Shown here: in pieces, positions 1 to 7,105 of the stretch
Numbering within the stretch: position 1 is the first letter of the stretch
How the letters are laid out: each line of letters opens with the position of its first letter
NCBI GenBank assembly: GCA_934675685.1
Contig: CAKURL010000042.1
Coordinates: 1 to 10,676 of the forward strand
Origin: an uncultured Candidatus Melainabacteria bacterium
GTDB lineage: Bacteria > Cyanobacteriota > Vampirovibrionia > Gastranaerophilales > Gastranaerophilaceae
DNA: 10,676 nucleotides
Direction: 5' to 3'
Notes under the pieces: model-generated
What the model was told of the DNA's origin: nothing
Seen by the model: the letters and a program-made list of their open reading frames with translations, nothing else
The model's database searches: none
Translations under genes and position numbers: made by a program

Positions 1-23
1 TCTTCTTTTGTATCGCTCAAAAG

Positions 24-123
24 AGATGCGAAGCCAGAGCAAAGCGAGCTCGCGATGAGCGAGAGAGCTTGCGATTGATGGGCGACGTAGGAGCGCAGGC
101 AAAGCCGAGCACCACAGGAGCAG
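24..123. repeat. 100-bp GC-richer module inserted in a repeat
   Basis: This stretch is present here and in the inverted copy near 7956-8053, but absent at the equivalent point of the right-hand copy (between 10451 and 10452). It contains the perfect 10-bp palindrome GCGAGCTCGC at 44-53 and a GGC-AAA-GCC mini-hairpin near 98-106. The empty site at 10425-10459 is a hairpin with 14-bp arms, and this module interrupts its right arm. Filled and empty sites in the same window support the view that it is a discrete unit. Confidence 0.7.
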
Positions 124-140
124 AAGAAAAATGAACAAAT
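26..140 (+). repeat. 115-bp perfect inverted repeat, left arm
   Basis: The reverse complement of 26-140 is identical base for base to 7939-8053. The pair encloses the whole hydrogenase-related operon. Outside the perfect block the similarity continues in degraded form through the GAATGAAAAC-like spacer and the terminal palindrome. An identity this long over non-coding DNA implies recent duplication or gene conversion. Confidence 0.9.
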
Positions 141-230
141 CCAGATTGTTGAATGAAAACACCTCATGCTTTAGAGACCCTGAAACAAGTTCAGAATGAC
201 GTGCTGCATATTAATTTACTTGTTTCGGGT

Positions 231-501
231 TGCTCCTGTGGAATTTTCTTCGAAAATTCTTACGTCGCCCATTAAAGGTCTACGCTCTTGGCGCTTGCTC
301 ATCGCAACCGCCTTCAAGCTTCGCACAAATTTGCCCTCGTCATCATTCGCCAAGCAAAGCATTGCTAGGCTCACTCGACTTGGGTTCTAAGGTCTACGTG
401 CTTGCTGCCCGTTCATCACGGCCAGCAGCGCACTTCGCACAGCAAACCTAAAACTTCGTTCATTAAGCGCAGCTGCGCTAAATTCACTCGTTTTAGGTTT
501 G
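231..501. repeat. Degenerate relatives of the 100-bp module, about 114-bp tandem
   Basis: GCTCCTGTGG at 232-241 and TACGTCGCCCAT at 261-272 are shared with the module at 7939-8053, but the DNA between them is a different hairpin (GAATTTTC at 241-248, GAAAATTC at 252-259). Two diverged units follow with a period of about 114 bp: AAGGTCTACG at 275-284 and 389-398, CTTCGCACA at 319-327 and 433-441, and TCACTCG near 371-377 and 484-490. Short open frames cross this area but look like chance frames in repeat DNA. No gene is supported between 1 and 610. Confidence 0.55.
443..501. repeat. Nested hairpin (12-bp arms around a 14-bp palindrome)
   Basis: CAAACCTAAAAC at 443-454 pairs perfectly with GTTTTAGGTTTG at 490-501. 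Near the centre lies the perfect palindrome AGCGCAGCTGCGCT at 466-479. The structure lies about 100 bp upstream of the operon's first gene, where it could act as a terminator for upstream transcripts or as a structured DNA/RNA element. There is no T-run directly after the stem, so a classical intrinsic terminator is not favoured. Confidence 0.7.
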
Positions 502-590
502 TTCCATATCTTCAAAAAAATAATTATATTAAGCTTGTTTTTCTTCTTGATTGCTATGCGTGTTTGATACAAAATTATTGAGTAGTCGAG

Positions 591-596
591 TATAAT
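591..596 (+). promoter_or_regulatory. Possible -10 box of the Ehr operon
   Basis: A perfect TATAAT lies 15 bp before the hyfB start codon. The nearest good -35-like hexamer, TTGATA at 564-569, is 21 bp away, which is long for a sigma-70 promoter, and there is no TG extension. A start site near 602-604 would leave almost no leader beyond the GAGGA at 603-607. The call is tentative. TTGATT at 547-552 with CAAAAT at 570-575 is a weaker alternative with a 17-bp spacer. Confidence 0.35.
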
Positions 597-610
597 AACA
601 AAGAGGAACT

Positions 611-2581
611 ATGGAAACTTATTTTATAGGAATTGTAATCTTATTTTTTGGTGCAATTTTCACATTATTGCTTAAAAACCAAAGCTTAAAATTAAAATTT
701 ATTTCTTTTTGCGCTTTTGTAGCTTCTTGCTTTACTGTAAGCGCAGGGGTCAAAGCCCTTTTACAAGGACCTTTGAGCCACACTTTTCATTTTGGGTCAA
801 TCTTCCAAAATGTAAGTTTTGCAATTGACAATTTGAGTGCATTTTTCGTAATTTTCATCTCAATTATGTCAACTTTAGCCATTATTTATTCGAACGGATA
901 TTTAAAAGGCTACATCGAAAAAGGAAAAGACGTGAGCGCGCACAGCGTATTTTTGCCAATGCTTATGGCTTCTATGTTGGGCGTTGTGACTTGCCAAAAC
1001 GCAATCATGTTCTTGATTATCTGGGAATTGATGTCATTATCTTCTTTCTTCCTTGTAATCTTCGAACACGACAAAAAAGAAGTTTTAAATTCGGGCGTTA
1101 AATATTTAGTTTATATGCACATTTCTGTGATATTCATTATTTTGTTCTTCGCCCTTTTGACTATTGCTTCTGGAAGCTTGGATTTTTCACAATTCCAACA
1201 AGCGCTTGCTCAAAATAGAGATTTAGCAAACTTAATTTTCGTGTTTGGCTTTATCGGCTTTGGAATCAAAGCTGGTTTTGTTCCTTTCCACAATTGGCTT
1301 CCTGATGCGCACCCGGTAGCGCCTTCGCATGTGAGCGCTATGATGTCAGGCGTTATGATTAAAACTGGGATTTATGGGATTTTGAGAGCTTTGAGCTTCT
1401 GCTCTATTCCTAAAATCGCCGTTATTTATACAATCTTGTTTGTAACAGTTATAACTGCTTTGTATGGCATTGCTTATGCGACTGTCCAAAAAGACATTAA
1501 AAAAATGCTTGCATATTCTTCAATCGAAAACATTGGGATAATCGGAATCGGTATTTCAATCTATATGCTTGCGACATATTACGGCCAAACGACAATCGCA
1601 ATGCTTGCTTTATGCGGTTCTTTGGCGCACATTTTAAACCACTCTATTTTCAAAAATCTTTTGTTCTTGAGCGCAGGTAGCGTTTATGTTAAAACTCACA
1701 CAAAAGACATGGAGCTTTTGGGCGGTTTAATCAAAAAAATGCCTATCACGGCAACTTGCTTTATTGTGGGCGGTATTGCAATCTGTGCTTTGCCTCCATT
1801 TAACGGTTTTGTGAGCGAATTTTTGATTTATTTATCTTTCATCAAATCTTTAGCAATCACAAACATCGTTGCTTTCATCGCTATTTTGTTTGCTTTTGCA
1901 GGCCTTGCGCTTGTGGGCACAATGGCTATAGTTTGTTTCACAAAAACAATCTCTATCACTTTTTTAGCTGCACCAAAAACAGAATATGCTACAAAAGTTC
2001 AATCTGATAGCCCAAAATCAATGACTATCCCAATGAGCTTGTTGGCTATAGCTTGTTTTGTTCTTGGGCTTATTCCTCAATATGTATTTAAATATGTATT
2101 AAATGCAGCAAGCTTATTAGTAGATACTGCCCAAGCAAGCGTTCAATTTGCTTTCTTAGAAAACATTTCAAAATATATCTTGATTTTAGTTGGCTTGATT
2201 TTAGTTCTTGCACTAATCAGAAAAATGATTTCAAAAGGAAGCGAAATCCACACAGCATGGGGCTGCGGATATAACAGATTGACTTCTAAAGTTCAATATA
2301 GCGCAGCAAGCTATGTTCACCCATTTGTGAACATCGTGAAACCATTGTTCAAAAGAACAAGAGACGTAAAAAAAGCAAAAGGCTTATTCCCATCTGACGC
2401 ACATTATCAAACGAAAGTCGACGATATCGAAGAAGCTTATGTAATCAAGCCTTTGGTTCGTTTGGACGAAAAATTCTTGTCTAAATTTGAAGCAATTCAA
2501 AACGGCGATATTCAACAATATATCCGCTTTGGCATGGCGTTTTTGATTGTTGCTTTGGTGATTGCGGTGATTTTGGGCTAG
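611..2581 (+). CDS. hyfB: Hydrogenase-4 subunit B-like antiporter subunit (HyfB/HycC type)
   Basis: Large polytopic inner-membrane protein of 656 residues, close to E. coli HyfB. It belongs to the NuoL/M/N (Mrp antiporter) family and should form part of the ion-pumping arm of the complex. Expected channel residues are visible: Glu139 in WELMSL (TM5 type), Lys220 in GIKAGFVPFHNWLPDAHP, Lys251 in MIKTGIY, and Lys348 with His340/His344 in AHILNHSIFKN. The soluble C-terminal stretch with the AWGCGY motif, followed by one last hydrophobic segment, is typical of HyfB rather than NuoL. It is the first gene of the operon. The start ATG follows AAGAGGAACT, whose SD spacing is short. All proton-path residues seem intact, so ion translocation is plausible despite the altered catalytic subunit. 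Confidence 0.9.
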   Translation: METYFIGIVILFFGAIFTLLLKNQSLKLKFISFCAFVASCFTVSAGVKALLQGPLSHTFHFGSIFQNVSFAIDNLSAFFVIFISIMSTLAIIYSNGYLKGYIEKGKDVSAHSVFLPMLMASMLGVVTCQNAIMFLIIWELMSLSSFFLVIFEHDKKEVLNSGVKYLVYMHISVIFIILFFALLTIASGSLDFSQFQQALAQNRDLANLIFVFGFIGFGIKAGFVPFHNWLPDAHPVAPSHVSAMMSGVMIKTGIYGILRALSFCSIPKIAVIYTILFVTVITALYGIAYATVQKDIKKMLAYSSIENIGIIGIGISIYMLATYYGQTTIAMLALCGSLAHILNHSIFKNLLFLSAGSVYVKTHTKDMELLGGLIKKMPITATCFIVGGIAICALPPFNGFVSEFLIYLSFIKSLAITNIVAFIAILFAFAGLALVGTMAIVCFTKTISITFLAAPKTEYATKVQSDSPKSMTIPMSLLAIACFVLGLIPQYVFKYVLNAASLLVDTAQASVQFAFLENISKYILILVGLILVLALIRKMISKGSEIHTAWGCGYNRLTSKVQYSAASYVHPFVNIVKPLFKRTRDVKKAKGLFPSDAHYQTKVDDIEEAYVIKPLVRLDEKFLSKFEAIQNGDIQQYIRFGMAFLIVALVIAVILG

Positions 2582-2602
2582 TAGAAGAAAACAGGTGAGA
2601 AA

Positions 2603-3532
2603 ATGAATGAACAAATATTAATTAAAATATTAAATATCGTTTTGCTTCTTGTTGTTCCTTTCTTGATGACAGGGGTAATTCGAAAGACTAAAGCGTTTTT
2701 TGGCGGAAGAAAAGGCGCAAGCGTTTTCCAACCAATTTACGACTTTTTCAAATTGATGAAGAAAAAATCAATCTACGCAGACACAACAACTTGGATTTTT
2801 AGAGTTGCTCCAATTGTTACTTTGGCGGGTACAATTTTTGCTTGTCTTTTTATTCCAATTGTTAAAGGGACTGCTATTTTGCCTATTCAAGGCGGTTTGA
2901 TTATTTTTGCTTATGCTTTGGGCTTAACAAAATTCTTATCTTTGCTTTCTGCGATGGAAATCGCAAGCAGCTTTGAAGGTATGGGCTCAAGCAGAGAAGC
3001 ATGTTTTACCACAATCATAGAACCGGCTTTCTTCATCACAATTGCTTCTATTATGGCAATTTGCAAAATCTACACATTTGATAGCTTAACAAATGTTATC
3101 CAAGCAAGCGGCCCAATCGGCTATTTAATCGTTCTTTTTGCTATTTTGGCATTAGGAATTATGCTTTTGACTGAAGGCTGCAGAGTTCCGGTAGACGACC
3201 CTACGACTCACTTGGAATTAACAATGATTCACGAAGTAATGATATTGGACAACTGTTCTCAAGAGCTCGCTATGATTTCTTGGAGCGCATATATGAAAAT
3301 GTTCTTGTTGTCTGCTTTGATTTCAAATTTGATTTTGCCAACAGGCTTTGGAATATTAGAAAGTTTGGGCTTGATTTTATTAAGCTTGTTTATAATTTCA
3401 ATCTTGATTGGCGTAATCGAATCAGGAATAGCAAGACTCAGAATGACACACGTTTTCGAATTTGTTTTCGTAATGTCAACTTTTGCGCTTGTAGTTGCGT
3501 CATTAGTTGCAGTTAAGATGTATGGGGTATAG
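2603..3532 (+). CDS. hyfC: NuoH-like membrane anchor subunit (HyfC/HycD type)
   Basis: Membrane protein of 309 residues, the usual length for HyfC/HycD, homologous to NuoH of complex I. It should link the soluble redox arm to the antiporter subunits. Family signatures are present: the N-terminal GGRKGASVFQPIYDFFKL stretch after the first helix, the FEGMGSSREA loop, and the acidic loop EGCRVPVDDPTTHLELTMIH starting at Glu191, followed by Glu211. The rest is a series of hydrophobic helices. It starts 21 bases after hyfB, with AGGTGAG at 2593-2599 as the ribosome site. The conserved acidic loop suggests that coupling to the redox arm is preserved. Gene identity is clear; the electron-transfer partner reached through it is unknown. 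Confidence 0.92.
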   Translation: MNEQILIKILNIVLLLVVPFLMTGVIRKTKAFFGGRKGASVFQPIYDFFKLMKKKSIYADTTTWIFRVAPIVTLAGTIFACLFIPIVKGTAILPIQGGLIIFAYALGLTKFLSLLSAMEIASSFEGMGSSREACFTTIIEPAFFITIASIMAICKIYTFDSLTNVIQASGPIGYLIVLFAILALGIMLLTEGCRVPVDDPTTHLELTMIHEVMILDNCSQELAMISWSAYMKMFLLSALISNLILPTGFGILESLGLILLSLFIISILIGVIESGIARLRMTHVFEFVFVMSTFALVVASLVAVKMYGV

Positions 3533-3534
3533 AA

Positions 3535-4185
3535 ATGATAAACGGTTTAATAATTTTATTTGGTTTAACAATGCTTTATCTTTCTACAACAAGTAGATTG
3601 AAAGCGCACGTTAACGTTGTTTTTATTCAAGGCGTATTGCTATTTTTGATTTGCGCGATGAATTTTTCGCACATTCCTTTGGCAGTAGCTGCGTTTTTGA
3701 CAATTGAAACTTTGGTCGTAAAAGCTGGGCTTATTCCTTGGTTTTTGAATAAAGTTTTGAGAAAAACTCACTCAAACCGCGACACAGACGCAAATATCGC
3801 CCATTTTTATTGCTTATTGTTTTCAAGCGTGATTTTATTTGGAGGTTTTTTAATCAGCGTATTTGATCTTCCAAGCTTGTCGATGATTAACCCATTGTGC
3901 TTCGGAATAGCGCTTTCCACTATAATCATCAGCTTATGGCTAATCACAATTAAACATAAAATTCTTTCAAATGTAATTGAATTTATCACAATGGAAAACG
4001 GCATTTTCTTGTTGTCGTTGTCTGTTGCAAAAGAAATGCCTATGCTTGTTAACATCGGCGTTTTGTTAGATGTATTTATCGCGATTTATATTTTGGGACT
4101 GTTTGTTTCTCAAATTAATAAAGAATTGGGCGATATGGAAGTGGCACATTTATCAGACTTAAAGGACTGTGAATATAATGATTAA
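3535..4185 (+). CDS. hyfE: Hydrogenase-4 subunit E-like membrane protein (NuoK-related)
   Basis: Hydrophobic protein of 216 residues, the same length as E. coli HyfE, with about six or seven predicted membrane helices. HyfE proteins carry a NuoK-like region and sit between the NuoH-like and antiporter-like subunits. A charged residue within the helices is visible in the TLVVKAGLIPWF segment, as expected for this family. It starts two bases after the hyfC stop, and its ribosome site (GGGGT, 3524-3528) lies inside the end of hyfC. Its own end overlaps hyfF. This suggests translational coupling. Sequence conservation in HyfE is low, so the call leans on length, position and topology. Confidence 0.8.
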   Translation: MINGLIILFGLTMLYLSTTSRLKAHVNVVFIQGVLLFLICAMNFSHIPLAVAAFLTIETLVVKAGLIPWFLNKVLRKTHSNRDTDANIAHFYCLLFSSVILFGGFLISVFDLPSLSMINPLCFGIALSTIIISLWLITIKHKILSNVIEFITMENGIFLLSLSVAKEMPMLVNIGVLLDVFIAIYILGLFVSQINKELGDMEVAHLSDLKDCEYND

Positions 4186-5611
4186 TTTAGTTTTAATATT
4201 ACCAATAGTTTTTTGTCTTGTTCTATTTATTGCAAAAAACAAAACATTAAATAATATCTTAATCACCTTGTATGCTTTGGTGCATGCGTCTTTGGGGGTT
4301 AGCTATTTTGTAAATTTGGATTGGCTTAAAAATGGCGAACATTTTAGCTTGAATTCCAGCAATTTAATCTTTTATTTGGTGTTGTCAATTGTCTTTTTGG
4401 CAGTTGCAATCTACAACAACGGTTATTCAAAAAATCTCAATAAAGAATTTGATAATAGAAAAATGATGCATTATTCAACAATGCTTTTGTCATTTGTTTT
4501 TTGTATGACAGGTGGCATTTTGTCGAATAACTTAGGTCTTGCTTGGATTTTCATCGAAGGTACGACTTTAGCAAGCGCTTATTTGATTTATTTCAACAAA
4601 ACAAAACATTCAATAGAAGCTGCTTGGAAATACGTTTTCATCTGCTCAATCGGGATTGCCCTTGCGTTTGTTGGGATTATCCTTATGACAATTGCGACAG
4701 GCAACTTAAACAGCTTAAATTATAAAGATTTAATTGAAAATGCAGCAAACTTTAACCACTTCTGGTTAAATATTTCTTTTGTATTTATTTTGTTTGGTAT
4801 CGGCACAAAAATGGGTCTTGCTCCTGTGCATTTTTGGTTGCCAGACGCACACGCAGAAGCTCCAAGCCCAATATCCGCTTTGCTATCTGCGACATTATTA
4901 AACTGTGCATTTTTGGTAATTTTAAATGTATATAGAGTAATGATTGCGGCAAATTGCGTTGCATATTCAAGAATAATGCTTCTTTTAATGGGCTTTGTTT
5001 CTTTGTTTATCACAAGCGTATTTTTATATCACACTTCAAACTACAAAAGAATGCTTGCATATTCTTCAATCGAAAATATGGGCATTTTGGCGATTGCGAC
5101 TGCTTTAGGCGGAGTTGCATATTATGCTTTATTTATCCATTTAATTGGTCACTCTTTGATTAAAGCAAGCTATTTCTTGACTTCCGGAAACGTTTTAGAA
5201 TTGTTTGAATCTAAAAAAATCAAGTCAATTAAGGCTTTAGGCTTGTTGGACAAAAAGACAGCTTGGCTTTGGATTGCAAGCTTCCTTGGAATTTGCGCTT
5301 TCCCACCTAGCATGTTGTTCATAAGCGAATTTTTAATCGTAAAAGCATTTATTATCCAACACCACTTTGTACTATGTGCTTTGTTCTTGTTCTTGTTAAC
5401 AATTGTGTTGTTCGGAATGGGCAGAGTAGTAATCAAGATGGTTTATGGCGAAAAATCTCAAGAAAAATTTGAAAAAGCTAAAAATAATATTTCAAAAATT
5501 TCAGCTTCGATGTATGCTCCTCAAATCGTAATGCTTTTAATAGCTTTCACTTTGGGTGTATATATGCCGAATTTCTTAGATATTATTATTAAAAATACAT
5601 TGATTGGCTAG
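4178..5611 (+). CDS. hyfF: Hydrogenase-4 subunit F-like antiporter subunit
   Basis: Second NuoL/M/N-type antiporter-like protein, 477 residues from ATG 4178. Key residues are Glu127 in WIFIEGTTL, Lys211 in GTKMGLAPVHFWLPDAHAEAP, and Lys329 in HSLIKASYFLTSGN. The AWKY motif after TM5 is also typical of HyfF. The TM8 lysine of NuoM is replaced by Asn in LLNCAFL, which I recall as usual for HyfF and so not a defect. A GTG at 4169 would add three residues, but it lies only two bases after the AAGGA ribosome site (4162-4166), whereas ATG 4178 is correctly spaced. The gene overlaps hyfE by 8 bases. At 477 residues it is somewhat shorter than E. coli HyfF (about 526). Confidence 0.88.
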   Translation: MINLVLILPIVFCLVLFIAKNKTLNNILITLYALVHASLGVSYFVNLDWLKNGEHFSLNSSNLIFYLVLSIVFLAVAIYNNGYSKNLNKEFDNRKMMHYSTMLLSFVFCMTGGILSNNLGLAWIFIEGTTLASAYLIYFNKTKHSIEAAWKYVFICSIGIALAFVGIILMTIATGNLNSLNYKDLIENAANFNHFWLNISFVFILFGIGTKMGLAPVHFWLPDAHAEAPSPISALLSATLLNCAFLVILNVYRVMIAANCVAYSRIMLLLMGFVSLFITSVFLYHTSNYKRMLAYSSIENMGILAIATALGGVAYYALFIHLIGHSLIKASYFLTSGNVLELFESKKIKSIKALGLLDKKTAWLWIASFLGICAFPPSMLFISEFLIVKAFIIQHHFVLCALFLFLLTIVLFGMGRVVIKMVYGEKSQEKFEKAKNNISKISASMYAPQIVMLLIAFTLGVYMPNFLDIIIKNTLIG

Positions 5612-5624
5612 AGGAAATAGGAAA

Positions 5625-7079
5625 ATGAATTATTATACAGCAAAAAATAATGAAAGAATTAATCTTTTAGATATTCCAACGCTCGACGTTGAAGTATTTA
5701 GAGGGCAATTGGCGGCAACAAACATGCGCCCATTGTCATATTTTGGCTCTGACTGGGGCGAAAATGTGAAAGTATTTGCTCTTTTGGCGGACGACGAAAA
5801 AGGCGAAGTATTGATTTCTTCGACTTTAATTCCAAAATCAAACCCACAATATGAATCAATCACAAAAGACAACCCACAATATCACATGTTCGAGCGCGAA
5901 TTATATGAACAATTTGGAATAATGCCTTTAGGGCACCCTTGGTTGAAACCTGTGAGAAAAAACCATGACAGCTATGAATTCTTTAAATTTGATGGCGAAG
6001 AAACCCACGAAGTGGCCGTAGGCCCAATTCACGCAGGGGTCATCGAACCTGGACACTTTAGATTTTTATGCCAAGGCGAAAAAGTCTATAACCTTGAAAT
6101 CATGTTAGGATATCAACATAGAGGCGCTGAAGCTTTGATGGTTAAAAACCCATCGAACCAATTGGCAGAATCTATCTGTGGCGATAGCGTTGTGGCATAT
6201 AACATGGCATATTCTCAAATCATGGAAGCTTTGTCTGATACAAAAATTTCTTCTAAAGCTCAAATTATAAGAAGAATTGCTCTTGAAATGGAACGCGCTG
6301 CAATCAATATAGGAGATATGGGCGGAATTTTAGGCGACATCGCATATTTAATGGGAAAAGAAGTCTATGCCGTAACTCGTACTTTAATCATCAACACTAT
6401 GCTTGAAATCTCTGGAAGCAGATTTGCAAGAGGATTGATTGAAGTGGGCGGTGTAAATTTTGACATCGATAAAAATATGTCTAAAAAAATGATAGAAACT
6501 CTAGAATATGTTAAAAAGACAGTAGAAAAAATGACAAGAGCAACTCTAAAAAGCTCCACTGTAATGTCTAGGTTTGAAAAAACAGGTAGCGTTTCAAGAG
6601 ACACAGCTCGCGAATTGAACCTAGTTGGCATGATTGCTCGCTCTTGTGGTTCTACCTTAGACACAAGGTTCGATTTTAAAGACGAATGGTATAAAGATTT
6701 GTCTCGCAAGCAATTCAGCGCAACAAACGACGCATATTCAAGATTTAGAATTAGATACAAAGAAACCATGGAATCAATTTCTTATATTAAAAAATTCTTG
6801 AAAATGTTGGAAAAATTTGAATCAGAACCTCTTAAAGTAGAAGTTAAAAATGAGCTTGCTCCAAACAGCTTTGTTGTTTCAATCGTGGAAGGTTGGAGAG
6901 GCGAATTGGTGCACGTTGCGACTACAAATGAACAAGGGAAATTGACAAGATATAAGATTAAAGACCCATCTTTCAACAATTGGTATGGTCTATCTATGGC
7001 TTTAAGAGGAAATGGAATTTCCGATTTTCCTTTGTGCAACAAAGGTTTCGACCTTTCATATTGCGGTTTTGACTTGTAG
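5625..7079 (+). CDS. hyfG: NuoC-NuoD fusion, hydrogenase large-subunit homologue lacking Ni-Fe ligands (Ehr type)
   Basis: Soluble subunit of 484 residues. The first ~110 residues are a NuoC-like 30-kDa domain with the signature FERELYEQFG (89-98) and GHP (103-105). The rest is the hydrogenase large-subunit/NuoD fold, including the GYQHRGAE loop. Real group 4 hydrogenases have RxCGxC near the middle and DPCxxC at the end. Here the first motif is ICGDSVVAY: Cys185 is kept, the second Cys is Ser188, and the usual His is Tyr192. The last residues are DLSYCGFDL with one Cys (480) in a shifted place, so at most one of four Ni-Fe ligands remains. This matches energy-converting hydrogenase-related (Ehr) proteins. 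TTG 5604 would overlap hyfF; ATG 5625 after GAGGA (5611-5615) is the better start. Confidence 0.88.
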   Translation: MNYYTAKNNERINLLDIPTLDVEVFRGQLAATNMRPLSYFGSDWGENVKVFALLADDEKGEVLISSTLIPKSNPQYESITKDNPQYHMFERELYEQFGIMPLGHPWLKPVRKNHDSYEFFKFDGEETHEVAVGPIHAGVIEPGHFRFLCQGEKVYNLEIMLGYQHRGAEALMVKNPSNQLAESICGDSVVAYNMAYSQIMEALSDTKISSKAQIIRRIALEMERAAINIGDMGGILGDIAYLMGKEVYAVTRTLIINTMLEISGSRFARGLIEVGGVNFDIDKNMSKKMIETLEYVKKTVEKMTRATLKSSTVMSRFEKTGSVSRDTARELNLVGMIARSCGSTLDTRFDFKDEWYKDLSRKQFSATNDAYSRFRIRYKETMESISYIKKFLKMLEKFESEPLKVEVKNELAPNSFVVSIVEGWRGELVHVATTNEQGKLTRYKIKDPSFNNWYGLSMALRGNGISDFPLCNKGFDLSYCGFDL

Positions 7080-7105
7080 AAATTAATTAAAAGGACGTAT
7101 ATAAA

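Larger units (their letters stand above)
1..205. repeat. Composite palindromic repeat, left copy
   Basis: No gene is visible here. Bases 1-23 match 10429-10451 exactly, and 124-205 match 10452-10536 with scattered differences, in the same orientation. The left copy has an extra 100 bp (24-123) between these blocks. The block ends in a CTGAA/TTCAG hairpin followed by AATGACGT(G/A)CTGC. GC is clearly higher in the 100-bp module than in the surrounding DNA. The window edge may cut the element on the left. It is interpreted as a dispersed non-autonomous element; no coding capacity or transposase is associated with it. Confidence 0.8.

Noticed and set aside
196..572. Short open frames on both strands upstream of the operon
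   Set aside because: They lie in repeat and hairpin DNA, have no convincing ribosome sites and encode no recognisable domain.
4169..4177. GTG start for hyfF
   Set aside because: It is only two bases from the ribosome site, whereas ATG 4178 is well spaced.
5604..5624. TTG start for the large subunit
   Set aside because: It would overlap the end of hyfF and place the GAGGA ribosome site inside the gene; ATG 5625 gives a normal NuoC-like N-terminus.
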